In this document: piece after piece, positions 24,557 to 36,625 of the stretch | Position numbering within the stretch: the stretch's first letter is position 1 | Layout of the letters: each line of letters opens with the position of its first letter | Source of the DNA: Eretmocerus hayati | Taxonomy: Eukaryota; Arthropoda; Insecta; Hymenoptera; Aphelinidae | Assembly: GCA_029851415.1 (NCBI GenBank) | Contig: CM056742.1 | Span: 157,919,121 to 157,983,120, forward strand | DNA: 64,000 nucleotides | Direction: 5' to 3' | The notes under the pieces: model-generated | Databases searched by the model: none | Seen by the model: only the letters and a program-made list of their open reading frames with translations | What the model was told of the DNA's origin: nothing | Translations under genes and position numbers: made by a program

Positions 24557-25129
24557 AAAATTCAAAGTTTCGTCGATTTTGGAGGGCGGTGGGGGATCAA
24601 ATAAATTCCTCAGAATTCCATAATGGAAATTTGATTGCGACGTTCCGTCCACGAGGTTTCGTGGACCTCGTGGACCTCATCAGGCTTGAAGTTTGTTATT
24701 TTTTAGATCATCATGGTCTAATCGTTTGAAGGTCTAAACATGTCTGGTCTTTACACTATCAGGAATTGCTTGGAATTTAGAGTACTTTTCGAAAAAAAAC
24801 TTCCAGTACTTTGCTTGAAATTTCAAAAAAGGTATTTGAAGGTTTTCTTAAAATGTGCTCTTTGGAAAAAAATTGAAGTGTTTTACTTGAAATTTCAACC
24901 AAATACTTGAAGTTTTTCCAAAGAGTAACTGAAATTTCAAGCAATTTTCAACAGTGTACTACAAGATCGTTCAAAAAACCATAACGATCAAAAGAATAAC
25001 AAATCTCAAGCCTGATGAGGTCCACGAAACCTTGTGGACGGAACGTCGCGATCAAATTTTCATCATGGAGTTCTTAGGAATTTATTTGATTCCCCACCGC
25101 CCTCGAAAATTGACGAAACTTTGAATTTT
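24557..25129. mobile_element. Foldback element, 573 bp
   Basis: The arms are 24557-24716 and 24979-25129. Outer ends AAAATTCAAAGTTTCGTC and GACGAAACTTTGAATTTT are exact complements. Inner parts share GGCGGTGGGG, GACGTTCCGTCCAC and GACCTCATCAGGCTTGA with the opposite arm. The left arm has an extra copy of GTGGACCTC. The loop is rich in inverted CTTGAAATTTCA motifs. No coding potential. Superfamily unknown. Confidence 0.72.
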
Positions 25130-27181
25130 CAGATTAAGAATGTTGATGACTACCCTCTCAGTTCTCGTAAAAATACCATGAAATCTCATCAAATCACATC
25201 AAAGGGTCTCGGAGAATCCAAGTACATCATAATATATATTCGTCCCATCCAGTAGAAATATCTCATTAAATTGTAACTTCCTATGGAATTACTACACAGA
25301 GAAAAACCGATGTAACTCTCCCATGAGCTCGTCGAACTTTTTACAAAATAGACTAGCTCTACTCTGTAACAGTTTCTCAAATTGCCTAAAGCAGAAGGGG
25401 CAAACGTTATAGAGTAGTACCGGTACCAGCAGCAGGCAGCAGCAGTAGCAACATCAGCAGTCTCGTCAAAGTTTTAATTAAATTCGGATGAATCACGCCA
25501 AAAATCTAGATTCAAGCCTAGTTCCTCCTCTACCGCGCATCCTCTTCAGACCATCGCTAAACCCGGAGGCATCCCAAACACAATGCTTTTCAAATATACA
25601 TATATACGTACACTATAATACGATAGGAAGAGTAGAAGCTCAGGATTTCACTACTCAAGCGACAAAGCACCTCATGCGGGCCGATAGAACTATATATATT
25701 GCTATATCCATCGTGTCGTAAAGCCTAGACTAGGCAACGAAGGTTTTGAAAAGTAGTAGTATAGCTCAACGCTTGGGGCGCCATTGGCGCGCTGACCCGT
25801 CGTTAAGTTGGCTCTTACTGCTTCTGCAGCAGTTCTGCTAATTAAATGGGATGTAGAGAGAGAGACAGACTCAGGCGTGCCCGCGCGCGTTCCTACACTC
25901 TCGTGTCGCACGAAGAATTTCTAAGCTAGAGTGTCTGGCTTGCTAGATATTTGCACATGTGTGTAATAGGGATATATATCTACATGTGTATGTATGTGGA
26001 ATGTGCCTGAAGCGCGTCATTACATGGTGCGACGACGACGACGCTGCAGGCTTTTGCACTTTCTAGGTGGACGGCACGCGAACGCGCGCGAGATGTTCCA
26101 ACACTTGCAAATCCAGTTTATCCTTGAAACAGGAAATTGAAGGCATGTTCATACTACTCTCTATGAGTGGTCGTTGGGCTCACACATGTGGATGTACATA
26201 CATACATTCTGGGAATTATAGTTAAGTATGTGAGTGAGGATGCGGTAGTAACTTCGCATCTTCAGTATATAGATATGTATTTATCGAGACTTGTTGGTTA
26301 CTCTGCTAACACGTAAATTGGGGCAGTGCATTACAAGGCAATGACTTACATGTGAATTGAATTAGGAGATTGGCATTTGGGAGTCGGTTGACCAACCAAA
26401 TGTGAGTGCGTAATGACGTGCGTAATTGGCATCTTTTCGTGGATTCCGATGGAAAAATTAAACTAGCCTATGAATGAAGATGTGGATGGAGTTATTGATA
26501 TCATTTTCGACGTAGTTTAGAATGCAGGATTCAAATCCATTTTCTTCTTGAGGAAAATGATGTCCAATCCAGAAAGAATGCCAATTTAGCTGTTCATGAG
26601 GACTTCCATCTCTATTGTTAGTATAGTTATAAGAATTCTGTGAGGTTCAGTCGGTCTCCAAAGGAAAAAATCTTCACAATGACCATACATAGATTAAAAT
26701 CGATCAAAAGATTCCCGAGATGAGCTGTCCTTGAGAAATCAAAAGAGTAATCAAAAATGGATTTGCCCACGAATGTTCCAGCACAGTGCATCTTCTCCCC
26801 CTCTCCACCTTGCCCTCCACTGTCCCATGTTTGATCATTGCAAGGCCGGGGCGCTTCCCGAAGCTCGGGGTATCTCGAAGACCTCTCCATCAATTATGAT
26901 CTTTGTGGACTCATTTTGAATATCTCTTCTTTGATAGCAAACTGAAGCTCGCAAAATTTTTGATGACCGTCATAATTTTGAAGATGAAAGCTCTCATGAG
27001 AAACCAAATTGGTATTATTAATAACTTTGACGTTAATTTCCTGCAAAATGTGACGTGTTGTACAAATTTAAGAACGGATCTAGTTGCGCATCCAATCTTA
27101 CGCCAGGGATGATTAGTTCCACTTACATCAGTAGTCCCAAAATTTGTAGTTATAATTATCATTTGTATTATTTGTCATATA
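25130..27181. other. Non-coding stretch with small microsatellites
   Basis: A CAG-rich patch sits at about 25428-25462 and a GAC trinucleotide run at about 26030-26045. No gene is recognised. Confidence 0.5.
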
Positions 27182-27956
27182 CTCTCTAAAACTGTTGGAG
27201 TGAAATTTTGACTCAAAGCTTGGAGTGATTCTCGGAATGACCGAGAATGACTCACATTGGAGTGAAAATCTGACTCATAGGGAGTGAAACCACAGAAATA
27301 TTACATTTGCTCCAAGCTTGAGTCAATTTTCACTCCAAGAAGAGTGAAAATTGACTCCTCACATTGAGTGAAATAGATTTTTATAGGTTAGGGTATTATC
27401 CCAGAATGACTTGCGGGACTTTTATGAAGAAAGTAGAAAACGTTTCAAGTGTTGAATCATGCTGCTCTATTCCGAGCTTCCCTCCGAAATACTTCTCGGA
27501 TATATTTAAGAACTTGTATCGACCGTTCACAACCGTACATAGGCTTTCTTGACTGTAACTTATCAAAGTCACATTTGGTCTAATGGTTAAGACACTTGCC
27601 TGGCAATCAAGAGGGTGAGGGTTCAAATCCCCATCGAGCCGAACACAAATGCCAAAATTTACGTTGAACACATTTTTCATAGAATATTAATAATCATAAT
27701 TACCAAGAAATCAGTTGAAATATGCGTGCACGCCGTGAATTAATTTTTTTTATTGCAATATCTAGAATGTTGAAAAGTTTGGTTTTGAATAATTTGACTC
27801 AATCCTAAGAGTGATAATTGACTCACGTTGGAGTGAAATTTGACTCCATCTTGGAGTGATGAATCACTCCAGTTCGGTGCGCACGAAACTGACTCATAGC
27901 TTTGAGTCAAATTTCACTCCCTTGGAGTGAAATTTCACTCCAACGAGTTTAGAGAG
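27182..27956. mobile_element. TA-flanked MITE with GGAGTGAAA subterminal repeats, 775 bp
   Basis: Terminal inverted repeats CTCTCTAAA (27182) and TTTAGAGAG (to 27956) are flanked on each side by TA, the target duplication of Tc1/mariner-type elements. Inside both ends the motif TTGGAGTGAAATTTGACTC and its inverse are repeated many times (27196-27370 and 27790-27945). The middle part (about 27375-27780) is unrelated and contains a tRNA-like sequence. No transposase, so non-autonomous. Confidence 0.72.
27567..27641 (+). repeat. tRNA-like sequence (SINE head or tRNA pseudogene)
   Basis: An intact pol III box A, TGGTCTAATGG (27576-27586), and box B, GTTCAAATC (27621-27629), have tRNA spacing. 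The anticodon arm CTTGC-CTGGCAA-TCAAG would place GGC as anticodon with one stem mismatch. The acceptor halves do not pair and the T stem has mismatches, so this is not a working tRNA. A TTTTT run at about 27673 could terminate pol III. It is most likely the head of a tRNA-derived SINE lying within the MITE. Confidence 0.65.
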
Positions 27957-28093
27957 TATTTGTATTATAGTTATAATTGTGACTTATAATTATCAATTTT
28001 TCGACCTTTGATTTGAATTATTAAGTATTTCAAACTTGAGTTCACATCAGTTCATTTAGTTCCTCTGATTTTTTGTGCGGTTACGTTATGGAG

Positions 28094-29375
28094 GCAAGGT
28101 GGTCTTGGACTGCGATCATATTTGATCGACATAGAGCACCCAAAATTATTATGCGGTGTGTTTCTGTGCACTTGAAGGATCATTCTCTGACAAGAATCAA
28201 AATCGCATTCCGGGCTATTTTTGATAAAAGTAGGAAAAGGTGATTTTTTTGACGTTTTTTGGTCGTAATTCCCTTGTAACTCGAAAGGAACACATTTCAC
28301 CAAAAAATTATGAGGCGTAACTTTTCATAGATTTTTGAGAGATTTACAAGGAAAGTTTTCATAGTTTCCCTCATACAACTCATTCTACTGGGGATGTTTG
28401 AGGATTTTTCTCCAGATCCTTTTTTCAACTCATTATAGCTTCATAACCTCAGGGCCCGTATTCTAAATTTTGCGGTAAAATTTTCCAGCAAAATTTACCG
28501 CAAAATTTGCCGGCATCGGTGGTACTCTGTCGGTAACCTGCAAGATTTTCCGCTATTGCTGCAGTTTGCCGGCGTGATTTGCCGTATTTGCGTTGCCAAT
28601 AGCGTTTGACGTAAAAAATACGGCAAACCGCAGCGATAGCGGAAAATCTTACAGGGTACCGACAGAGTACCACCGATGCCGGCAAGTTTTGCGGTAAATT
28701 TTGACGGAAAATTTCACCGCAAAATTTAGAAACCGGGCCCAGTAAAACACATTTGATCGAAAAATGCGCGAGTCAATTTCTTCCAGGTCTTTGGAATCCA
28801 AAACAGAAGTCCATTGACCATATTTTCTTTCAGCGCATCCTATTCGCGTTATTGATGGATTCTTCGGCTAGATTCTTATTACCCTTTGTAATGGAAGGGA
28901 AACATACGGATCCCAATGGAATAATCCTCAAATAACGCAAGTGGGATGCGTTTTACGAGAGAAAGTCACTGAATCTATTTTGTTTCTCTTCTAAATACCT
29001 AAAAGATATTGCTCTACAAATCTCTCAATAAAATGTGTTTCACCAAGATTATGGATCTTTCTCGATAGGAATCCCCAAATATCTTCAACAGAGCGAGTTG
29101 TACGAGGAGGATGATGGGAAAATTTTCTGAAGCTTTTTTAATACAAAATGTTACTCTAAACATTTTTCGATCAAGTGTATCCCTTCTGAGTTACGGAAGA
29201 ATTACGACTGGAGAACGCCAAAAAATCACTTTTTCTCGACTTGTTCCAGGAACAGCCCAGGACCCGATTTTGAATCTTGTCAAATCATGGTTCTCGAGTG
29301 TACAGAAATCACATGGTGAAAGGATTTTGGGTGCTCTATTTTAACCGGAATGAACGTAGATTAAGACCACCGTGC
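28094..29375. mobile_element. Old foldback element, ~1.28 kb, with a nested MITE
   Basis: The arms are clearly related but diverged. GCAAGGTGGTCTT (28094) and TAGAGCACCCAAAAT (28132) on the left face AAGACCACCGTGC (to 29375) and TTTTGGGTGCTCTA (to 29338) on the right. Inner motifs such as GTGATTTTTT, GTCGTAATTC and ACAACTC.TTCT also match in inverted order. The divergence suggests an old insertion. No transposase is seen. Confidence 0.62.
28452..28740. mobile_element. MITE, 289 bp, GGGCCC ends
   Basis: A hairpin-like element starts GGGCCCGTATTCTAAATTTT and ends AAAATTTAGAAACCGGGCCC. The arms are nearly complementary over most of their length (ACTCTGTCGGTA versus TACCGACAGAGT, TTTGCCGTATTT versus AATACGGCAAA). 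It sits near the centre of the diverged foldback at 28094-29375 and is much better preserved, so it probably inserted later. No target duplication could be assigned. Confidence 0.78.
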
Positions 29376-31771
29376 AAGACTAGCCTGAAACAAGATAATA
29401 GTCACTTCAGAGTCTCCAATGTTCATTGGTAGGAACACTGACATTCATAGACAATTCAATGTTGCCTCAACCGGACAATCTAGAAGCTCATGAACTGGGA
29501 TTTTCTTTGGTAAATCCCTGACATTTTCGGCTCATGCCAAATTCCGAATTAGAATTCGAGTGTGAGAGTCACAATGTGCTGTCAAACGCCAATCACTTGT
29601 ATTCTGAGGGGAGAGATCTGAGTCGTAGCAAAAATTGATCTCGCATGCGTCGATCCAACTGAATGAGAGCATCAGGAACATTCCTGATTGTTATCTCAGG
29701 GCATTTTGGAAGAATATCGAGCTGTCCTTCCGTAAGTCTCATAATTTTTTTGGAAATATTTGACATCAATAGACTCATATAATTTCGTTCACACTCATAT
29801 TGAGAGCTCAACAGTGTCCATTATGTCAAAGAGAATCAACAAGGGTAGACCGATTCGCCTAACGATACCCTTGCTGATACGGGGGATTCTGCGTGCGGTT
29901 ATCTCCAAGCGTGGCGATAAAACAATTATCCTCCCAAATTACACAGCCTTTGTTGTGACGATAAAAGCTAGTGTTGCACACTCTCAGTATTCATGTTTAT
30001 CAATGGGCTACCGTAGAAGTTGCCGTGTCAGGAAAAGCCTTGAAAATTTATAGGACCAGGGTAATGTTACAGGATATTCTAGAAAGAGCGAGAGAATGAT
30101 AGGTACGCGCAAGCGAATGCTCATCAAAAGGAAGTAGTTGCTTCGGTATGTTTTTCACTAGTTGATAATCATCATTTTCGTGATGTGATGTGAATGTGTT
30201 CAGCCATCATTGATTAATTGAGCTAGATAGATTGTTGATCAGACTAGCAGTCTACGTCTGAATCCTCTTCAATAATATTTTTCTGCGCAATTCAGGAAGA
30301 GGAGATGGGAACGTGTGGATATCCCCATGGGATATCACGTAGGAGAAAATATGGAACATCGGGTCACATTATTTATGCAGATATGCAAGCGCGATTGCAT
30401 TCGTCATTTCAAATCTCAAGGGATATCCTGAAAATGAGAACAATTATGTAATGAGTGGAATATATGACATTGACTGAGAGTATATAGATGATAATTATAC
30501 GACAAAAGAGTATGATCGATCATCTGACCGTATCATACGGTAAATAGAGATATTGAAATAAGAATGACTACTAGATTATAAAATGATTCAGAACATTGCG
30601 AAAGTGAATTCACCAGGATATTAATATTGCCATATATTTTGCCAGGATATACAGAGTGAGATAACATGGGAAAGGAAAAGAACGATAGAGGTAGCGAGTG
30701 AGAGTTAGCGAAGCGATGCACGAATCGTATATCACGCTAAACGCGTGAACGAACGCAAAACTGTGTACCATAGAACTGTAGGGGAAGTAAGGACGAGGTA
30801 TCCGATTTTTTTTCCATTCGGTGCCACAAGTAACGCAAAAATGTTAGCCCGTATGGCAATACAAGCGTTTATATAGCGTGTTATGTAACCCATAGGCTAA
30901 ACAATCCACAACAGTGTCACCCGAAAAACGAAATGCAATAACTTTCTTCTATGTACTAACTATAACGTGTCTCACTCTCGCTCCGATTGTAGTGTGTTGT
31001 GTGTCCTCGCTCTGTTCTATTTCTTTTTCCTATTTTTCCCCAGTATGTATATGTACACATAAATGCTAGCAGATATCACAAAATGCCGTTTGAAAAATTC
31101 ACAAAGTGGTGGTGGTGGGCAAACGGGTAGGGGTGACCCTCTTTTGGCGTGAGACAAAATTTATGATTTCTCTCTTACTACTACTACTACTATCTACGCA
31201 CATCGCGCATCGCACTACTAGATTCCTGAAGTTTACCCGATCGTCCCTTTTTTCACGTCATTTTTTCCGTTTGTCATATAACTGCGTTCTAGCTATATTT
31301 ATATTTTTGTGCAACTTTTACGACAGATAAAGTGCGGTCGTGTTTTGCCAATGTACCGCGCCAGGGCTATCCTATTTTTTTTCCTGACTCTCTTGCACTG
31401 TTGTTTTGTACTGTGTGCATTTTTCAGAAATTGTCGCTCTACGTACACGCAGTTTTGGTACTTGCGTAGTGCAATGATTGCAATTTTATTGCTGAAGCTC
31501 GAGTTGTGCAAATCATCGGTGGAATTGCCATTGTATGAATTGTTTGTGTCAAGATCGATTTGGTGGATTGGCTGAATGTAGGGTGTAAATTAATGGGAAA
31601 AAGTGCTGTTTTGATATGTTGGTGCGTTGCATCGCTCAATGACTGACAGCTTAATTCATTGACTCTTCGAAAAACAAAATCCAATAATCGCTCATGCTTT
31701 CTTTATTGATACTCTATTATTGTTACTTCACTTGTAAAATTCTTCTAAATGGAGTACCTATTTTCTTTGTA
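29376..31771. other. Non-coding stretch
   Basis: No feature recognised. A 72-codon minus frame at 29593-29811 has even amino-acid composition, but I cannot place it in any family and see no splice signals that would make it convincing. Confidence 0.45.
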
Positions 31772-32449
31772 CAGTAAAACTTGGATAAGTCGAACCCTAG
31801 TAACTCGAAGGTCTCGTCAGCTCGAAGTATAGGCTTGGGATTTTGGATTTACCCCCGCTAACTCGAAACTTATACGTAGACATATATGGAACTCGCTGAC
31901 TCGAAGTTTTCAGTGTGTCCTAAATCGCGATGGAGAGCACCAAACGAAAATTGACAACATAGTCAGTGGTCAATAAAGTGAAAGTGATTGGAGCAGTGAA
32001 GCAGAAGATCAAAACAAAGACTGAAATAGCTAAAGAATTTGGTATTCCTGCGTCTACACTTTCAACAATTCTCAGAAATCGAGACGAAATCCTGACGCGA
32101 TTCAAATCTGGCGATTTGTCTCGTAAGAGGAAGAGAGAGCCAGAATATCCAGACGTGGACGAGGCAACTTTCAAATGGTTTAAACAGTTCCGTGAAAATA
32201 ATGTTCCTTCGTCCGGCACTATCATTCGCGAAAAATCATCATCGTTCGCTCAATCACTCGGTCATGAACGCTTTCAAGCAAGTGATGGTTGGCTCGATAA
32301 CTAGAAAAATCGCTCTGGCATTGTTTTCCGTAAAATTTGTGGAGACAGCGCAACGGTAAATACAAGTGTCTGTGATGATTGGGAAATCAGGTTGTTGGTG
32401 TTGATTGTTGGCTACAATTTAGCAGACATATTTAATGGCGATGAGTTGG

Positions 32450-32515
32450 GTAAGTAATCTCGCCAACTATTGCGATGAATTCATTGCGAATCTTCAGTTT
32501 TGATACTTGTTGCAG
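32450..32515 (+). other. Probable 66-bp intron in the Tigger transposase
   Basis: GTAAGT at 32450-32455 and TTGCAG at 32510-32515 bracket a 66-base AT-rich stretch with an in-frame TAA right after the donor. Removing it joins the DE of the first catalytic motif to LFW, which restores the family pattern DE-x-x-LFW. An insertion of other origin is possible, but splice-site quality favours an intron. Confidence 0.65.
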
Positions 32516-33154
32516 CCTTATTTTGGAAATACCAGCTGTCACAATCGCTCGTACTGAAAGGAGATGCTTGTCATGGAGGAAAGCTCAGTAAAGAGAGTGA
32601 CTTTGCTGCTCATAACAAATGCTACAGGAACAGAGAAGCTAACTCCTATTCTCATAGGAAAGTCAAGAGAACCTCGGTCTCTCGGAGGGGTCAAAAATCT
32701 TCCTGTCGTGTACTATGCAAATCAGAAAGCCTGGATGAACTCAATTTTATTCTCAAAAATATTGCAAGATCTGAATGTCAAAATGATCCGACAAAATAGG
32801 AAAATATTTCTTCTCATTGATAATTGCTCAGCCCATAACAATATCCCAGCCTTGAGTAATGTGAAAATTGAGTTCTTGCCTCTAGGCACCACTTCAATGT
32901 TGCAACCTCTAGACCAAGGCATCATCAGAAATTTCAAACACTTCTACAGACAAGGAGTTGTTCAGAAAATCATTGATGACATTGAAGAGCGGAGGACACC
33001 TTCTTTTACAATAGTGCATGCAATCCGCATGATCGATCGAGCTTGGAGATTGGTCACATCTGACTATATCAAAAATTGTTCCAAGAAAGCTGGATTTCCT
33101 ATTGAGATTTCATCTACGGAACCTCTTTTGCCAAATTTTCAACAACAATTCGAC

Positions 33155-34132
33155 CATATCGACGCCTCTTACGAAGATAAACACCTCTTTTCTTGTGACT
33201 GACGAAGATTAACGTTTATTCGTTGTGAACACGAAGATTAACGGATTCTCCTTAGGTCCGCGAAAACTAACACTTACTCGTTAGGGACACGAAGATTAAC
33301 GCATTCTCGTTAAGTCCACGAAGACTAACACTTACTCCTTAGGGGCACGAAGACTAACACTTACTCCTTAGGGGCACGAAGACTAACACTTACTGCTCAA
33401 CGGCCCATGAAACTAGCACTCACTCTTGAACGGTATGAAGACTATAACACACTTGCACACGTCCTCGTCCAAAGGGACGGAGACCAAGTATTTCGTCTTA
33501 GGGCCACGAAAAAAAACACATTCTCATTAGCGGCACAAAAATTAACGCATCGGTAGACTTCATTCATAGAGGGACGGAGACAATAAGTATTTCGTCTTAA
33601 GTCCACGAAAAGTAACACATTTTTCTCTACGCCACGAAGACTAACACATTCTTCTCGATGGAATGAAAAACAACACATTCTCTTTGACGTGACGATGAAC
33701 GGTAAGTGATTGTGTTAGCCTTCGTTCCGCTAAGAAGAATGTGTTACTTTTCGTGGGCTTAAGACGAAGTACTTATAATCTCCGTCCCTTCAAGAATGGA
33801 GTCTACGAATGTGCTAATTTTCGTGCCACTAAGGAGAATGTGTTACTTTTCGTGGCCTTAAGACGGAATACTTATAGTCTTCGTCCCTTCGAGAAAAAAA
33901 TGCGCGAATGTGTTAATCTTCGTGCAGTTTGAGGAGTAAGTGTTACTCTTCGTGGCCTTAAGCAGTAAGAGATGATCTTCGTGGCGCTGAGGCGTAAGTG
34001 TTGATCTTCGTGGCGTAAACAGTAAGTGTTAATCTTCGTGGCCATAACAAAGCAAATGCTAATCTTCGGCCACCGTGTTTTTCTTCGTGGGCGTTAGCGG
34101 ATGTGTTTATCTTCGTAAGAGGCGTCGATATG
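33155..34132. repeat. Foldback block of 29-bp repeats inside the Tigger transposase
   Basis: Thirty bases at 33155-33184 (starting CATATCGACGCC, ending GATAAACAC) are exactly reverse-complemented at 34103-34132. Between them the left half carries tandem units such as CACGAAGACTAACACTTACT (period 29 at 33317, 33346 and 33375) and the right half carries the inverse, with TTCGTGGC motifs and GTGTTACTTTTCGTGG. The left terminal 30 bases read as transposase codons (IDASYEDKH), so the block appears to have been built from the element's own sequence. Confidence 0.8.
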
Positions 34133-34753
34133 AACACTCTTCTGCCTAATCCTGTATCAACATCATTTGAAGACTTTGTATCGGTTGATGACGATGTAGC
34201 TGTGACTGGCGAGATGAGTGACGCAGAGCTACTGGAAAGTTCGAAAACCTCGGATGTCACTCCAGCCGGTCTAGATAATGAATAAGATGATGATATCGAC
34301 GAGCCTGTCGATCAATATGTATCTCGCTGTGAAGTAAAAGATGCTCCAAACGTAATTAGGTCTTTCTTCGAAAGGGTAGATGCGAATTTGGACGATGTCT
34401 ATCCAGCAATCATAACATTAGAAGATACTGTGGAAGAATACGTTGCTCAGAATTGAATCCAGAAGAAAATCACTGACTATTTCTCTGAACCATAATTATT
34501 TTAAAGTTAACTTGAATTCGTCCATTATCTATTTCATTTCATTTCAAAGAATTCTAGAGTTGATTGTAGCTATGATACGCATTGAATAGATACGGATCTG
34601 TGAATGAAAAAATATTTTTCGTATCAAACTTCTTCAACTCTAATTCATTCCAGAGCCTCGTCAATAACTCGAATTTTCACTAACTCGAATATTTGCTAAC
34701 TCAAAGTTTTTCTCGTGGATTATGGAGCTTCAACTTATCGAATTTTCACTGTA

Positions 34754-35626
34754 TAAGGAATTCAATGGAGAGAATTGTTTGACCATTTCACTATCAATGT
34801 GATATCTAACATTTTGAGACGTTTTTTTGGCGAGGGACTCAAAAATTTAGTCTAGTCTTGAGATTCATCCAAGAAAAAATAAGAAACGAGCAATTCATAG
34901 CACGATTGATTTTGATTGATTATTATCAAATAGATGGAACCTGCAATTACACATAGAGCATACGACTATGTCAAGAGTGAATTTTTGTTGGAATTGCGTC
35001 ACATTTGCGCTTGTGAGAAGAATACCGGAGGCGCACAGTGGAAGAAACATTTTTTTTGCTAAAAATTAATTAGATCAAGCATGTTTTCATCGGGCAAGAA
35101 TGTTTCGTTTTTCTCACTTCTTCAGGAATGAACTCTCTGTAGCTCATGAGTCAGATCCAGGATCTTATAGTAAACTTGAAAATTTGAGAATACTCACTGG
35201 AAGTTCTCACGATTTGAAAGTGATTAGGAGTGGATTGCGATGTGATCAAACGATCAACACCAAGGGTTTTCAAATGACATTGTTAAAGTCGGCCATTAAC
35301 CAAGAGTGCGTATTGTCAAGAGCAGTGGCTTACGCATAAGAAGAGCAACTACATCCCTCGAATCGCAGCTGTCCGTACAAAAAGCGCAATTAGTATTCTG
35401 TCTACCTGGCCCTACTCTCTCTTTCTCTCTCTTCTCCCCTACCGTACCCGCTATATACTCACGTACACACTGCCATGTGGATACTATTGCTGAAGCAACA
35501 TGTACTTATAAATGTTACGCACTCACATACAGACATCTGGTAAGCATCTCACCACATTCATACCAACGCGACGCATAACGTCCATTAGCGGTGACTCTGG
35601 GGGTAGCTTTACACGTCCATATCCAA
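34754..35626. other. Non-coding stretch
   Basis: No gene or repeat recognised apart from a short CT-rich patch at about 35415-35435. Confidence 0.45.
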
Positions 35627-36585
35627 ATATATGGGCGTTATCCTGCCAACTAACTCAGAACGTGTGTTGGTCTTCCACATCGATGAACAAGCTCCGATTT
35701 ATTCCATTCAAATTCTTCTACATGTATTCTATTGAAATAAAGTTGGTATCGAAGTTTCAGGCCGATTTGTCAAGTCATCGCTTTCACTTTCAGAAATTAA
35801 GGATCGACATGTCAAGTCCATGTACCGTGACAATTGGAGTTACACGCAAGCTTTTGATACTAGAAACGAGGTAATCAATGCAGTCGGTCGCCCCCCCCCC
35901 CAAAATGCAATACCAAACCAACTACTTTTCTATAAGTTTTATGTCCACACTGCTCAGATTGGACCCCGAGCCATGCATCTTTCTCTTGTAATGGATTTTT
36001 CACTGAAAATGAGACATCCCCTCAAACTAACAACAGCGCATCCCAAATTCACTTCTGACGACTTCGTCACGAACGAATTTTTTTAGGGAAAATGTCAAAC
36101 AATCGAATCCCATTGCGGGAAATGCCCAGGATCGAAAATTCTAGGGCTGCATGTACATTCATAGCCGAAAATTTGACATGTAACCAACGTTGTCAGTTCC
36201 GTGGACACTATACTACCCGACTAATAATGTAATTGATTTACCTGGCTGCAAACGATTTCTCTCATTATAGTGCATGGTAGAAATAGATGGATAAGGACTA
36301 GAGAAGTTTCAACGTCAACTCCATCATTTTTACGATTTATCCTACGGGTGAAACGTTAGTTCCATGTGCATTAGTTTCATGGACTCAAGAGCTGTTTCTC
36401 GTGACATTTAATGGGACAATTACACACAAAAATGGAACTATACCTTTTCATACGTTTTATAACACATTATCATTCTATATCAAAAAACTGATGAAAACCG
36501 TCGGAATAGACACGCGGTGACTCAATTTGAACTTTTGGATTTTTTGACACAAACCGTGTAAGTTTTCGCGATAATGCCCATGTAT
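35627..36585. mobile_element. Terminal-inverted-repeat element, copy 1 (~0.96 kb)
   Basis: Starts ATATATGGGCGTTATC and ends TTCGCGATAATGCCCATGTA, imperfect inverted repeats. The interior matches the following copy in the same orientation, for example GAACAAGCTCCGA, TACATGTATTCT, CATCGCTTTCACTTTCAGAAA, GCTGCATGTACATTC and TTGTCAGTTCCGTGGA. Repeated GTCAGTTCC motifs are typical of the interior. A C-run lies at 35891-35901. No transposase frame. Superfamily unknown. Confidence 0.65.
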
Positions 36586-36625
36586 GTAATGCTGGTCAAA
36601 GTAAGCGCAGACGCAGTCTAGACCG

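Larger units (their letters stand above)
31930..34495 (+). pseudogene. Tigger-like transposase pseudogene (pogo superfamily, DDD)
   Basis: The protein would bind its own terminal repeats and cut and paste the element in the nucleus. Visible parts in order: an N-terminal helix-turn-helix (KTEIAKEFGIPASTLSTILR, 32016-32080); a second DNA-binding segment (DEATFKWFKQF); the first catalytic Asp in DIFNGDE (32428-32444); then KGDACHGGKLS; the second Asp in LLIDNCSAHNN (about 32812); the third in QPLDQGI (about 32906); and an acidic tail ending KKITDYFSEP at 34493. Lesions: in-frame stops at 31960 (TAG), 32302 (TAG), 34283 (TAA) and 34454 (TGA), a frameshift after GKLSKE at about 32594, and a 0.98-kb repeat block at 33155-34132 that separates the catalytic core from the tail. 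A 66-base gap is best explained as an intron. Identity as Tigger/pogo is firm. Confidence 0.88.
31772..34751 (+). mobile_element. Tigger/pogo-type DNA transposon, decayed
   Basis: Terminal inverted repeats CAGTAAAACTTGGATAAGT (31772) and AACTTATCGAATTTTCACTG (to 34751) are flanked by TA at 31770-31771 and 34752-34753, as expected for the Tc1/mariner/pogo group. The interior encodes a CENP-B/Tigger-like transposase with several lesions. Subterminal TAACTCGAA-type repeats occur inside both ends (31798-31905 and 34655-34700). The copy cannot be autonomous. Confidence 0.9.

Noticed and set aside
27567..27641. Functional tRNA-Ala (GGC) gene
   Set aside because: The acceptor halves do not pair and the T and anticodon stems have mismatches; only the pol III boxes are intact.
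29593..29811. 72-codon minus-strand frame as an exon
   Set aside because: Composition looks protein-like but there is no family match I can name and no clear splice sites; left as undetermined.
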